Source of the DNA: an uncultured Bradyrhizobium sp.
Lineage (GTDB): Bacteria > Pseudomonadota > Alphaproteobacteria > Rhizobiales > Xanthobacteraceae
Reading direction: 5' to 3'
DNA: 64,000 bases
NCBI RefSeq assembly: GCF_947648125.1
Contig: NZ_CANSMR010000010.1
Location: 124,001-188,000, forward strand
Shown here: piece by piece, positions 1 to 8,506 of the stretch
Position numbering within the stretch: position 1 is the first letter of the stretch
Layout of the letters: each line of letters starts with the position of its first letter
Translations under genes and position numbers: made by a program
The notes under the pieces: generated by a model
The model's input: the letters and a program-made list of their open reading frames with translations, nothing else
Database searches by the model: none
Told to the model about the DNA's origin: nothing

Positions 1-759
1 GGTTCGGACTTCTTCTACACCGTCCCCAACCACTATGTGCGGGCGATCAAGAACGAGATGGCGCACAACGCCACCCCGTCGGGTCAGCTCCGTTCGGTGG
101 CGCCGGGCTGGACGTTCTGGGCGGTCGAAAGCATGATCGACGAGATCGCGCATGCGACCGGCAAGGATCCGGCCCTGCTTCGCGTCGAGTTGCTCGACGG
201 CAAGGGCAAGAACGACGGCGGCGCGCAGCGTCTCCGTAACACCTTGCTCGCGGCGATGGGTCTCGCCGGCTACGGCACCAAGAAGCTGCCCAAGGGCGAA
301 GGCATGGGCGTTGCCTGCGTGTCGTCGCAGGAGCGCGCCACGGCGAGCTGGACCGCCTGTGTCGCCCACGTCGCCGTCGCCCCCTCGGGCGAGGTGACGG
401 TGAAGAAGCTGACGGTTGCGACCGACGTTGGTACGCAAGTGAATCCCGACGGCATCCGGGCCCAGGTCGAGGGCGCGGCACTGTGGGGCATGTCACTGGC
501 GCTGTTCGAGAAGGCGACGTTGAAGGACGGCGGCATCGAACAGACCAATTTCGACAGCTACACGCCGCTTCGGATGAGCCAGCTGCCGGAAGTCGCGGTC
601 AACGTCATCGCCAATGGCGAGAAGGCGACCGGCGTCGGCGAGCCTGCGGTGACGGTGGTGGCGCCGGCGATCGGCAACGCCGTCTTCAATGCGGTCGGCG
701 CCCGCGTCCGCGGCCTGCCGATCACCGCGGAGGCCGTCAAGGCTGCGATGAAGGCGTAA
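1..759 (+). CDS. Molybdenum hydroxylase large subunit, C-terminal part (aldehyde oxidase / isoquinoline oxidoreductase type)
   Basis: The reading frame is open from the first base of the window, so the gene begins upstream and only the last 252 residues are seen. The segment resembles the molybdopterin-binding domain 2 of xanthine-dehydrogenase-family large subunits, closest in feel to the beta subunit of isoquinoline 1-oxidoreductase. A GVGEP motif near residue 212 of the visible part supplies the Glu that acts as general base at the molybdenum centre in this family, followed by the usual APAIGNAVFNA segment. Family members hydroxylate aldehydes or N-heterocycles and pass electrons to a small 2Fe-2S subunit, which would lie outside the window. 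A strong hairpin terminator follows. Substrate cannot be assigned. Confidence 0.85.
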   Translation, partial: GSDFFYTVPNHYVRAIKNEMAHNATPSGQLRSVAPGWTFWAVESMIDEIAHATGKDPALLRVELLDGKGKNDGGAQRLRNTLLAAMGLAGYGTKKLPKGEGMGVACVSSQERATASWTACVAHVAVAPSGEVTVKKLTVATDVGTQVNPDGIRAQVEGAALWGMSLALFEKATLKDGGIEQTNFDSYTPLRMSQLPEVAVNVIANGEKATGVGEPAVTVVAPAIGNAVFNAVGARVRGLPITAEAVKAAMKA

Positions 760-777
760 CGGCCTGAACCAATGAAG

Positions 778-810
778 ACGCCGGAGAGCACAGCGCTCTC
801 CGGCGTTTTT
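778..810 (+). terminator. Rho-independent terminator
   Basis: A perfect 12-bp stem (ACGCCGGAGAGC at 778-789 with GCTCTCCGGCGT at 795-806), a 5-base loop and a run of five T. It starts about 19 bases after the stop codon of the molybdenum hydroxylase gene. The remaining 240 bases before the next gene show no feature I recognise. Confidence 0.93.
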
Positions 811-1054
811 CTTTGCTCCAAGCGTCGGCCGGGTGGGGGCGGCGTCGCCGTCTTTGACGCCGCGAAAATTCACGATTCGTCGGCGCTGCGGCCGCCCGCC
901 ATCATTTTCTGCCGGCCTGATTCCGCTGGTGGATTCCGCGGTTCCTCAAATTGTATCCATTGCGCTTAACCGCCGTTCAGCATCCCCATTAAGCCGGAGG
1001 GAACGCATCGTCAGGTAGCGTCCCGGCGTCGGTCGTTACCGCGACGGGGATTGC

Positions 1055-2152
1055 ATGACAGCTTTAGCCAACAACCAGACTTCGAAGCGCCGCCTGCTGC
1101 TGGCGTCGGATCGAAGCGATCAGAGCAACGAACTCGCCAGCATCCTGCGCTCGGTGGGCGAGGTCGACACCGTTCCGACCTCGGATATTCCCGAGCAGCC
1201 GGCCCACGATCTCTCCGGCATTGTGGTCGACATCAATCTGCGCTCGCCCGAAGCCGTGCAGATGGTCCGCGCCAAGCTGCAGGCCGACGCCTATCGCGAG
1301 ATGCCGCGGCTGTTCGTGCTGGCGGATGCGCTGCATCACGCCTCGATGCAGGCCTGGGCGCTCGGCGCCACCGACACGATCTCGCGGCCGTTCGACGCGC
1401 GTGGCATCCTGCAGCGCATCCGCGCCGCGTTTCCCGACAACAGCGGCTATGACGAGACCGATCGCGGCAAGGCGCTCAACCGCGGCGTCGAGGCCGCGCA
1501 CGGCGTGATGGTCAAGATGTTCGAGCGGATGCGCGCCGGCGAGCCGCTCAAATTCGAGGACATCGTCGCCGCCGAAAACAAGATCCTCAAGGCGATCAAG
1601 CACAATTCGCTGCGTGAATGGCTGACCACGGTCGGCTGCCATCACCAGGAAACCTATCGCCATTGCCTGTTCGTGACCGGCTTTGCGGTGGCGTTCGCGC
1701 AGCACCTCGGCATGCGCGACGACGACCAGCGCCGGCTCGCCCGTGCCGCGCTGCTGCACGATGTCGGCAAGGCTTTCGTTCCGGTCGCGCTGCTCGACAA
1801 GCCCGGCGCTTTCACGGTCGAGGAAATGGCCGAGATGCGAGAGCATCCGCGCCGCGGCTACGAGGCGCTGTCGGCGCAGGGCGGCTTCCCGCCGGAAATG
1901 CTCGACGTGATCCTGCATCATCACGAATTCCTCGACGGCACCGGCTATCCGAACGGCCTCAGCGGCAACCAGATCAGCGACATCGTCCGCGTCACCACGA
2001 TCGTCGATGTCTATGCCGCTTTGGTCGAGAAGCGCGCCTACCGGCTGCAATTCACCCACGCCAAGGCGTTCTCCATGATGGAGGAGATGGGCGGCAAGCT
2101 CGACCAGCAATTGCTGCAGGCGTTCCGCCCGGTGGCGTTCGGGCATTATTGA
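1055..2152 (+). CDS. Receiver-like/HD-GYP domain protein, probable cyclic-di-GMP phosphodiesterase
   Basis: The protein has 365 residues. Residues 10-125 look like a response-regulator receiver, with a possible phospho-acceptor Asp59 in VVDINL but a poorly conserved acidic pocket. Residues 195-345 form an HD-GYP domain: His203, the HD pair at 235-236 in LLHDVGK, HHE at 289-291, and GYP at 297-299 within DGTGYP. HD-GYP proteins hydrolyse c-di-GMP at a di- or tri-iron centre, and all key metal ligands appear present, so an active enzyme is likely. The gene stands alone between a terminator and the P450 gene, so a cognate kinase is not evident. The domain call is certain; signal and regulation are unknown. 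Confidence 0.9.
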   Translation: MTALANNQTSKRRLLLASDRSDQSNELASILRSVGEVDTVPTSDIPEQPAHDLSGIVVDINLRSPEAVQMVRAKLQADAYREMPRLFVLADALHHASMQAWALGATDTISRPFDARGILQRIRAAFPDNSGYDETDRGKALNRGVEAAHGVMVKMFERMRAGEPLKFEDIVAAENKILKAIKHNSLREWLTTVGCHHQETYRHCLFVTGFAVAFAQHLGMRDDDQRRLARAALLHDVGKAFVPVALLDKPGAFTVEEMAEMREHPRRGYEALSAQGGFPPEMLDVILHHHEFLDGTGYPNGLSGNQISDIVRVTTIVDVYAALVEKRAYRLQFTHAKAFSMMEEMGGKLDQQLLQAFRPVAFGHY

Positions 2153-2296
2153 GCCCCACGTCATCGCTTCGTCGCTCCGCGCAATCGCGCCTGCAGCGAG
2201 ACCTTTAGCCAATCAACGCAAGTCGTCCTCCTTACCTCCGCCTAGATTTCGGCGATCATCGGCGCGCGACCGGTGCTTGGGCAGATGAGGACGATC

Positions 2297-3586
2297 ATGG
2301 ACACGGCAACGACCGGGGATTTTGATATCCCCGCCAACATCGCGGAAACCCTCGTCGATCCCGTCGCCTATGCCGACGATCGCATCCACGACAGCTATCG
2401 CTGGCTGCGCGCCAACAATCCGCTCGGCATCGCGCGGCCCGACCGCTTCGACCCGTTCTGGGTGGTGACCAAGCACGCCCATATCCAGGCGATCAGCCGC
2501 CAGAACGATCTGTTCCACAATGCCGACCGCCCGACTACGCTGACGACGCAGGCGCTCGAGGAGCGCGTCCGCAAGATCACCGGCGGGCCCAACCTGGTGC
2601 GCTCGCTGGTGCAGATGGACGCGCCCGACCATCCGAAATACCGCGCGCTGACGCAGGGTTGGTTCATGCCGGCCAATCTTGGCAAGTTCGAGGGCCGCGT
2701 CCGCGAGATCGCGCGCGCCACGGTGCAGCGCATGCTCGAGCGGGGCGGCGCCTGCGATTTCGTCGAGGACGTCGCGCTCGGCTATCCCCTGCACGTCATC
2801 ATGGAGATCCTCGGCGTGCCCGAGGCGGACGAGCCGCGCATGCTGAAGCTGACGCAGGAGCTGTTCGGACCGCAGGATCCCGACACCGCGCGGGTCCGCG
2901 ACGCGCTGAGCGCGGAGCAGGTCTCCGCGATGCTGCAGGCGATCATCGCCGACTTCTCCGCCTACTTCCGCAAGATCACCGAGGAACGTCGACAGAACCC
3001 GCGCGACGATCTCGCCACCGTGATCGCCAATGCGAAGATCGGCGGCGACTACATGCCGGAGCACGATCAGACCAGCTATTACATGATCGTCGCGACCGCG
3101 GGCCACGACACCACCTCATCCTCGACCGCGGGCGCGATCTGGGCGCTGGCCAGGGATCCTGCGGAATTCGCCAAGGTGAAGGCCAACCCGGAATTGATCC
3201 CGGGCCTGGTCGACGAGGCGATCCGCTGGATGACGCCGGTCAAGCATTTCATGCGTTCGGCCACCGCGGATACCGAGCTCGGCGGCCGCAAGATCGCGAA
3301 GGGCGACTGGCTGATGCTGTGCTACGCCTCGGGCAACCGCGACGAGGACGTATTCGAGGACCCCGATCGCTTCCGCAGCGACCGCAAGCCGAATCGCCAC
3401 GTCGCGTTCGGCTATGGCGCGCATCTCTGCCTCGGCCAGTATCTGGCCAAGCTCGAGATGCGCATCCTGTTCGAGGAGCTGCTGCCGCACCTGAAATCGC
3501 TGTCGCTCGATGGCGAGGTGAAGATGACGCAGGCCTATTTTGTCAGTGGCCCGAAGAAGCTGCCGATCCGGTTCGAGGTGAATTGA
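2297..3586 (+). CDS. Cytochrome P450
   Basis: A soluble bacterial P450 of 429 residues. The I-helix oxygen-activation motif AGHDTT is at about 268-273, the K-helix ExxR (EAIR) at about 307-310, and the heme-binding loop FGYGAHLCLGQ has the thiolate Cys at about 378. I chose ATG 2297 because GAGGA lies five bases upstream; in-frame ATGs at 2273 and 2285 would add up to eight residues. Bacterial class I P450s need a ferredoxin and reductase, and none is encoded nearby. The facing gene encodes an acyl-CoA synthetase, so oxidation of a carboxylic-acid or terpenoid substrate is conceivable, but this is inference. Confidence 0.93.
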   Translation: MDTATTGDFDIPANIAETLVDPVAYADDRIHDSYRWLRANNPLGIARPDRFDPFWVVTKHAHIQAISRQNDLFHNADRPTTLTTQALEERVRKITGGPNLVRSLVQMDAPDHPKYRALTQGWFMPANLGKFEGRVREIARATVQRMLERGGACDFVEDVALGYPLHVIMEILGVPEADEPRMLKLTQELFGPQDPDTARVRDALSAEQVSAMLQAIIADFSAYFRKITEERRQNPRDDLATVIANAKIGGDYMPEHDQTSYYMIVATAGHDTTSSSTAGAIWALARDPAEFAKVKANPELIPGLVDEAIRWMTPVKHFMRSATADTELGGRKIAKGDWLMLCYASGNRDEDVFEDPDRFRSDRKPNRHVAFGYGAHLCLGQYLAKLEMRILFEELLPHLKSLSLDGEVKMTQAYFVSGPKKLPIRFEVN

Positions 3587-3595
3587 GAACTTCGC

Positions 3596-3717
3596 GTCGT
3601 TGCGAGGAGCGAAGCGACGAGGCAATCCATACTTCAGCGTATGCTGAGCGGTGGATTGCTTCGCGGAGCCTGTCATCGGGCGCGCGTTCGCGCGACCCGT
3701 TGGCTCGCAATGACGGC
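3596..3717. repeat. Palindromic intergenic repeat, CGTCATTGCGAG family
   Basis: The region lies between two convergent genes and holds imperfect inverted segments, such as GGCAATCCAT with a later ATGGATTGC-like arm (GTGGATTGCTTCGC). It ends in GTTGGCTCGCAATGACGG. The same right end recurs near 5509-5524 and 9288-9304, so it belongs to a dispersed family of short palindromes. It may serve as a bidirectional terminator. Confidence 0.7.
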
Positions 3718-3734
3718 GAGGCAGAGCGCCGTTC

Positions 3735-5315
3735 TTACTCCAGCATCTTCCGCAGCTCTGCCTTGGCAACCTTCTCCAGCGTCGAGCGCGGCATCTCGTC
3801 GACGAAGCGGATCTCGCGCGGCACCTTGAAGTCGGCGAGCGCGGAGCGGCAGGCGGTCATGACCTTGTCGTGCAGGTCGGCGGGCAGCGCCGCGACGCCG
3901 GTTTGCGGGATGATGAAGACGACCGGCACCTCGTCTAGCATCGGATGCTTCTTCGCCACCACGGCGGCCTCGCGCACACCCGGCACCACCGCGATCACCT
4001 GCTCGATCTCGGAGGCCGCGACATTCTCGCCACCGACCTTCAGCATGTCCTTGGAGCGATCGCCGAACCTGACATAGCCGCGCTCCAGCATCGTGACGCG
4101 GTCGCCGGTGATGAAATAGCCGTGCTCGTCGAAGCTCTCCCGCGTGGCCTTCTCATTGTGCAGATATTCGGCGAACAGCGACAGGCCGGGGATGCCTTTG
4201 ATCAGGAGATTGCCGGTCTCGCCGACGCCGGTCGGCGCGCCATCATCGTTGGTGATGCGGATTTCGTATTCCGGCGCGGCGCGGCCGATCGACATCGGCG
4301 GGTTCGGCTGGTCGACCTCGCCGATGATGCCGTGGGTGATGGTCTCGGTCATGCCCCACCAGCCGATGATCTTGATGCCGAACACCGCGAATGCCGGCGG
4401 CTCGTTCACGGCAGTGCCCCAGAGGCGGAACTTGTGGTTCTTCGGAACCTCGTGCTCCAGCAGCGCCTTCATGCAGAACGGGATCGTCGAGGTCCAGGTC
4501 GAGCCGTGCTCGAGCGCGACCGGCCAGAAGCGGCTCGCCGAGAAGCGCGGCTGGATCACGCAGGTCGCGCCGACCCACAGGCTCGCCAGCATCGAATAGG
4601 CCAGCGCGTTGGTGTGAAACAGCGGCAGATAGGTCTGGTGCACGTCAAAGGCGTGCAGGTCCTGATGGGCGGCGTTGATTTTGGCGCCCCACAGCGCGTT
4701 GGCATGCGTCCACAGCACCGCCTTCGGCCGCGACGTGGTGCCTGAGGTATATTGCACGCTGCACGGTGCGAGCGGATCGATCGGACGCTTCGGCCGATCG
4801 GCGCTGTCGGCGAACAGCGCGTCAAAACTGTCGCCCCGCGCGGGCGCCTGTGCCGGCGCCTGCCCCGCATCATGCGAGGTCACCGCGATCCAGCGCAGCC
4901 CCTTGCAGTTGGCAGATATCAGTTCGGCATACGCCGGCTGAGTGATCGCGGCGACCGCGCCGCAATGGCCGGCAAAATATTCGATTTCGGCCGCAGCCGA
5001 GCGGGTGTTGGTGGTGACGGCAATGGCGCCGAGCTCGACGCAGGCGAACCACGACATGATCGCCTCGACGCAGTTGTCGAGATGGATCAGGACATAGTCG
5101 CCCTGCTTGATGCCGCGCCCGGCGAGGCCGGCCGCGAGCGCGCCGACGCGTTCGTGGAATTCGCCGTAGCTCCAGCGCCGCGCCGGCGCATCGAACGGCG
5201 CCCAGACCAGAAACGGATGATCGCGACGCACCTCGGCGCGCATGCTGAGCAGCCATGGCACGTCGAGCCCCGCAAACGGTCCCACGATGCCCGGCACTGG
5301 CTGTGAATGGGTCAT
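3735..5315 (-). CDS. Acyl-CoA synthetase / AMP-dependent ligase
   Basis: An ANL-superfamily ligase of 526 residues, which activates a carboxylate as acyl-AMP and then forms an acyl-CoA thioester. The phosphate-binding loop YTSGTTSRPK is at about 189-198, GMTET at about 321-325, the ATP-binding ITGD at about 402-405 and FGDRSKD in the hinge at about 417-423. The likely catalytic Lys is K515 in the C-terminal lid (LEKVAK). ATG 5315 is chosen because GGGAGGA sits directly upstream; the frame stays open for 41 further codons without a better start. It converges on the P450 gene. Overall resemblance is to cyclohexanecarboxylate, crotonobetaine or fatty-acid CoA ligases; the substrate is not determinable. 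Confidence 0.92.
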   Translation of the reverse strand: MTHSQPVPGIVGPFAGLDVPWLLSMRAEVRRDHPFLVWAPFDAPARRWSYGEFHERVGALAAGLAGRGIKQGDYVLIHLDNCVEAIMSWFACVELGAIAVTTNTRSAAAEIEYFAGHCGAVAAITQPAYAELISANCKGLRWIAVTSHDAGQAPAQAPARGDSFDALFADSADRPKRPIDPLAPCSVQYTSGTTSRPKAVLWTHANALWGAKINAAHQDLHAFDVHQTYLPLFHTNALAYSMLASLWVGATCVIQPRFSASRFWPVALEHGSTWTSTIPFCMKALLEHEVPKNHKFRLWGTAVNEPPAFAVFGIKIIGWWGMTETITHGIIGEVDQPNPPMSIGRAAPEYEIRITNDDGAPTGVGETGNLLIKGIPGLSLFAEYLHNEKATRESFDEHGYFITGDRVTMLERGYVRFGDRSKDMLKVGGENVAASEIEQVIAVVPGVREAAVVAKKHPMLDEVPVVFIIPQTGVAALPADLHDKVMTACRSALADFKVPREIRFVDEMPRSTLEKVAKAELRKMLE

Positions 5316-5435
5316 ATGTCCTCCCGCGCAGCCTTGCCGGCCGCCATCGATCTTGGTTGGGACCAGTTCTGCCATCGGTGTGCGCCGAGAGCAAATCGGG
5401 ATTTGCAAAACAATCTTGCGCTGAAGCGACGAAGC

Positions 5436-5524
5436 CATCCGTTCCGTCGCACGGAACGGATGACTCTATTCGCGCAGCCTGTCTTCGAGCGTACATTCGC
5501 GCGAATAGTTGGCTCGCAATGACG
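5436..5524. repeat. Palindromic intergenic repeat, CGTCATTGCGAG family
   Basis: Two stacked hairpins are visible: CATCCGTTCCG with CGGAACGGATG (5436-5462), and CTATTCGCGC with GCGCGAATAG (5466-5508). They are followed by GTTGGCTCGCAATGACGA, which matches the right end of the repeat at 3596-3717. Confidence 0.65.
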
Positions 5525-5532
5525 AACGATCG

Positions 5533-5952
5533 CTAGGTTGCGTCCCTCTCATACGACGAGATCTCGATCAGGCTGCCGTCGGGGTCGCGGCAATAGACCG
5601 AGCGCAGCGTGCCGCGCGCACCCTGCTTGGCGACGGGGCCTTCCTCGATCTTGACACCATGGGCCTTCAGATGCGCGACCACCGCCTCGGGCGTGCTCAA
5701 GGTGAGGAAGCAGAGGTCGTCGCTGCCGGCCGCTTCATGATCAGCGGTGAACCATTCCACCTTGTCGGCATCGCGCGGCCGCACATTGATCTTCTGCTTG
5801 CCGAACACCAGCGAGGTGCGCGGTGTCTTGCCCTTGCCGGGGTCGAACACCTTCACCTCCATGCCGAGGATCCTGCTGTACCAGGCAACCGAGCGCACGA
5901 CATCGGTGACGTTGATCACGAGATGGTCGAGCCCATTCACCTTGACGGACAT
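5533..5952 (-). CDS. VOC (glyoxalase/bleomycin-resistance/dioxygenase) family protein
   Basis: A single-domain vicinal-oxygen-chelate protein of 139 residues. It shows the repeated beta-alpha-beta-beta-beta pattern: GLDHLVINVTDVVRSVAWYS at the start and the terminal RDPDGSLIEISSYE, which supplies the usual last metal-ligand Glu. His9 in LDHLVI could be the first metal ligand. Members act as lyases, extradiol dioxygenases or resistance proteins. The gene runs on the minus strand upstream of the acyl-CoA synthetase but is separated from it by a palindromic repeat, so co-transcription is uncertain. Confidence 0.85.
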   Translation of the reverse strand: MSVKVNGLDHLVINVTDVVRSVAWYSRILGMEVKVFDPGKGKTPRTSLVFGKQKINVRPRDADKVEWFTADHEAAGSDDLCFLTLSTPEAVVAHLKAHGVKIEEGPVAKQGARGTLRSVYCRDPDGSLIEISSYERDAT

Positions 5953-6115
5953 GATCGATCCTCTTCGGTCCGGAGCGTTGCAGCTTAGTCTTTCGTCGCG
6001 GTCAGTGTCGCACGTGTCGCACTGGCCGCTTCAGACATTGTTTGTTAGAACCGCGCCGCACGCAACGCAACAGAAACGGGCAGGGGTCAAACCCTGCGGG
6101 ATTGGGAGAGACTTC

Positions 6116-7087
6116 ATGATTTCACGCCGCGCCGCGTTGGGCCTGATCGGGTCGGGGATTTCGACATTCGCGATCGGCCGCGCTTCGGCTGCCGACTATC
6201 CGGCGCGGCCGGTGCGCTGGATCGTGGGCTATCCGCCGGGCGGCGCCACCGACATCATCGCGCGCCTGATCGGGCAGCGGCTGTCGGAGAAGCTCGGCCA
6301 GCAGTTCGTGATCGAGAACAAGCCGGGCGCCGGCAACAATATCGGCACGGAAGCTGCGATCAATGCCGAGCCGGACGGCTACACCGTGCTGCTGGTCAAT
6401 CCGGCGAACTACATCAACGCCTCGCTCTACGCCAATCTGAAGTTCAACTTCGTGCGCGACGTCGCGCCGGTCGCTTCCTTCAATCGCGTGCCGAACGTGA
6501 TGACGGTGAACAAGGACGTGCCGGCGAAGAACGTCGCCGAGTTCATCGAATATGTGAAGGCCAATCCCGGCAAGGTGAACATGGCCTCATCGGGCAACGG
6601 CACCTCGGTGCACCTCTCCGGCGAGATGTTCATGTCGATGACGGGCTGCAAGATGCAGCACGTGCCGTATCGCGGCGCCGCGCCTGCGATCACCGACCTG
6701 CTCGGCGGCCAGGTGCAGGTGATCTTCGACAACATGCCCTCGATCATCCAGCACATCCGCTCCGGTTCGCTGCGCGCGCTCGGCGTGACCACGACGGCGC
6801 GCTCCTCGCAATTGCCGGACGTGCCCGCGATCGCCGAGACCGTGAAGGGCTATGAGGCGAGCGCACTGTTCGGCATGGGCGCGCCGAAGAACACGCCGAA
6901 GGAGTTGGTCGCCAAGCTCAACACCGAGATCAACGCCGTGCTCGCCGAGCCCGACATGAGGAAGCGCCTGGTCGAGCTCGGCGGCGACTCGCTGATCCAG
7001 ACGCCGGAAGCCTTCGGCAACGACATCAAGGCTGAGACCGACAAGTGGAAGAAGGTGGTCGAGTTCGCCGGCCTCAAGGTCGAGTAG
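6116..7087 (+). CDS. Bug-family periplasmic solute-binding protein (TctC-like)
   Basis: A protein of 323 residues with an N-terminal export signal containing SRRAALGLIG and a likely cleavage after ASA near residue 27. It contains the Bug signatures VRWIVGYPPGGATDIIAR and IENKPGAGNNIGTEAA near the N-terminus and the PYRGAAPAITDLLGGQV block in the middle. Bug proteins bind small carboxylates for tripartite tricarboxylate transporters or act as orphan sensors. No TctA/TctB membrane genes are adjacent, so this is an orphan copy, as is common in the family. The start ATG 6116 follows GGGAGAG by six bases; longer in-frame starts have no such support. Confidence 0.92.
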   Translation: MISRRAALGLIGSGISTFAIGRASAADYPARPVRWIVGYPPGGATDIIARLIGQRLSEKLGQQFVIENKPGAGNNIGTEAAINAEPDGYTVLLVNPANYINASLYANLKFNFVRDVAPVASFNRVPNVMTVNKDVPAKNVAEFIEYVKANPGKVNMASSGNGTSVHLSGEMFMSMTGCKMQHVPYRGAAPAITDLLGGQVQVIFDNMPSIIQHIRSGSLRALGVTTTARSSQLPDVPAIAETVKGYEASALFGMGAPKNTPKELVAKLNTEINAVLAEPDMRKRLVELGGDSLIQTPEAFGNDIKAETDKWKKVVEFAGLKVE

Positions 7088-7257
7088 TCGCACGCTGCAC
7101 GCGCGGGACGAATCCGGCCGCGAGGGCGGACTTGTCCTGCCCTCCGGCTGCAAAAAGTTGACTGATCTTGATGCGGAATAGAGTGGCCTTCAGGAACCAT
7201 ACCGGTTATGCCGCGCTTGATTGACTGCGGCTCTTCAGGACCGGAACGGGTGGGATC

Positions 7258-7545
7258 ATGCGCACATTGCGATTGGCAGTGCTGATGATGGGAACGATGA
7301 CGCTGGCCGGCGTGGCCGGCATCGATCGGGCGTCGGCCGATCCCTATGATTACCCGTGGTGCGCACAGGGCCCGAGCCTCGGCTATCCCGGCGAGTGCGC
7401 CTATCGGACTTACGATCAGTGCCTTGCGAGCGTGTCCGGACGCTTTCTTGCTTGCGGAGAAAATCCGCGCGTCCTGTTTCGCGAGCAGCTCGAGCTGGAG
7501 CAGCCTCTGCCGCACCGTCACCGGCATCGGCACCACCGGCAGTAG
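7258..7545 (+). CDS. Small secreted DUF3551-family protein
   Basis: A 95-residue protein with a signal peptide (cleavage expected near ASA-DP, residue 27). The short mature domain shows the Tyr/Trp/Cys pattern I associate with DUF3551: YPWCAQ, then GECAYRTYDQCLASVSG, then a late Cys. The tail is unusual, ending in a His/Arg-rich stretch (PHRHRHRHHRQ) that could bind metal. DUF3551 proteins are small exported proteins of unknown function, frequent in Bradyrhizobium. Family assignment is from memory of the pattern and is fairly secure. Confidence 0.8.
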   Translation: MRTLRLAVLMMGTMTLAGVAGIDRASADPYDYPWCAQGPSLGYPGECAYRTYDQCLASVSGRFLACGENPRVLFREQLELEQPLPHRHRHRHHRQ

Positions 7546-7644
7546 CCGCCGGCCGGGAGGGCGCTTCTGCGCTCTGCCTGCCGATCGTCCCAACCATCCG
7601 GCGTCGTGGCGCCCCGGCATTGACGTGATCGTGAAGCCGGGCGC

Positions 7645-7672
7645 TTGACGCCGCGCCGTTTGCGTCTATACT
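7645..7672 (+). promoter_or_regulatory. Sigma-70-type promoter of arsR-like gene
   Basis: TTGACG (7645-7650) and TATACT (7667-7672) are separated by 16 bases, a strong match to the housekeeping consensus. The expected transcription start, about seven bases past the -10 box, falls on or next to the A of the ATG at 7680. No ribosome binding site is present, so the transcript is probably leaderless. Confidence 0.75.
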
Positions 7673-7688
7673 AAACCAAATGGTTAAG
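7671..7688. promoter_or_regulatory. Putative ArsR-family operator overlapping the start codon
   Basis: CTAAACCAAATGGTTAAG is a near-perfect palindrome with arms AACCA (7674-7678) and TGGTT (7681-7685). It begins in the last bases of the -10 box and covers the ATG of the regulator gene, where a bound repressor would block transcription initiation. Confidence 0.7.
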
Positions 7689-8141
7689 TATCAAGACGAG
7701 ACGCTGGACCGCACCTTCGCGGCGCTTTCCGATCCCACCCGCCGCGCGCTGCTGGCGCGGCTCGGCGAGCAGGAAAGCCTGTCGGTGAGCGAGCTGGCGC
7801 AGCCATTCGCGATGTCGTTGCCGGCGATCATGAAGCATCTCGACGTGCTCACGGATGCCGGCCTGGTCGCGCGCGAAAAGACCGGCCGCACGGTGGCGTG
7901 CCGGCTCACCGCGAGGCCGATGGAGCAGGCGATGAACTGGCTCAATCGCTATGCGCAATTCTGGTCCGACAATCTCGACCGCCTCGCCGCTTTTGTGGAG
8001 GAAGACCCATGGCAATTAAATCGGCAAACCAATCCGCAGCCGACGCCGGCCTCGCCGCGCGCCCAAGCCTCACCCTCACGCGGCGCCTCCGCGCCCGGCC
8101 GGAAAAAGTCTACGCCGCGTGGACCGAGCCGGAAAACCTAG
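7680..8141 (+). CDS. ArsR/SmtB-family transcriptional regulator
   Basis: A 153-residue product. Residues 1-105 form a typical winged helix: LDRTFAALSDPTRRALLARL, the recognition region SLPAIMKHLDVLTDAGLV, and the wing REKTGRTVACRL. There are no metal-binding Cys pairs, as usual for the subgroup paired with SRPBCC genes. Such regulators usually end near residue 110. Here the frame runs on for about 44 codons inside the next gene in another frame, and the tail is Pro/Ser/Arg-rich low complexity. It probably represses its own operon through the palindrome over its start codon. The start ATG 7680 is set by the promoter position and by homology. Confidence 0.88.
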   Translation: MVKYQDETLDRTFAALSDPTRRALLARLGEQESLSVSELAQPFAMSLPAIMKHLDVLTDAGLVAREKTGRTVACRLTARPMEQAMNWLNRYAQFWSDNLDRLAAFVEEDPWQLNRQTNPQPTPASPRAQASPSRGASAPGRKKSTPRGPSRKT

Positions 8142-8488
8142 TGCAATGGTTCGGCCCGGGCCAGGTCAAGCCCGGCACGACGCAGGCCGAACTCGATGTC
8201 CGTGTCGGCGGACGCTACCGGATCAAGTTCACCGGTACCAACGGCGAGTATCACGAGGTCGGCGGCGTCTATCGCGAGGTGGTGCCGAACGAGAGGCTGG
8301 TGTTCAGCTGGGCCTGGCATTCGACGCCGGAGCGCGAGTCCGAGGTGACCGTGTCGATCAAGCCCGACGCCGGCGGCACGTTGCTCACCTTCCATCACGC
8401 GCAGTTCGTCGACGAGACCGCGCGCGACAACCACCAGCGCGGCTGGACCGAATTCCTCGGCAATCTCGCTCAATACGTCGACGCCTGA
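8009..8488 (+). CDS. SRPBCC / AHSA1-domain protein
   Basis: A 159-residue protein of the START-like fold. SLTLTRRLRARPEKVYAAWTEPENLVQWFGP is the standard AHSA1 opening, and GGRYRIKFTGTNGEYHEVGGVYREV and the terminal HQRGWTEFLGNLAQY complete the domain. ATG 8009 has GGAGGAAG directly upstream. The first 133 bases overlap the end of the arsR-like gene in a different frame. This pairing with an ArsR-type repressor is widespread. The role is generally ligand binding or unknown. Confidence 0.88.
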   Translation: MAIKSANQSAADAGLAARPSLTLTRRLRARPEKVYAAWTEPENLVQWFGPGQVKPGTTQAELDVRVGGRYRIKFTGTNGEYHEVGGVYREVVPNERLVFSWAWHSTPERESEVTVSIKPDAGGTLLTFHHAQFVDETARDNHQRGWTEFLGNLAQYVDA

Positions 8489-8506
8489 ACCGCAAAGGAG
8501 CATCTC

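Noticed and set aside
2659-4077. Long plus-strand frame of 472 codons across the P450 and acyl-CoA synthetase genes
   Set aside because: It overlaps two genes with strong motifs, one on the same strand in another frame and one antisense. Its product is Arg/Pro/Gly-rich and motif-free, as expected for shadow frames in GC-rich DNA.
8009-8141. Frameshift making arsR and the SRPBCC gene one fused protein
   Set aside because: The SRPBCC gene has its own ribosome site and a normal N-terminus, so two separate proteins are more likely.
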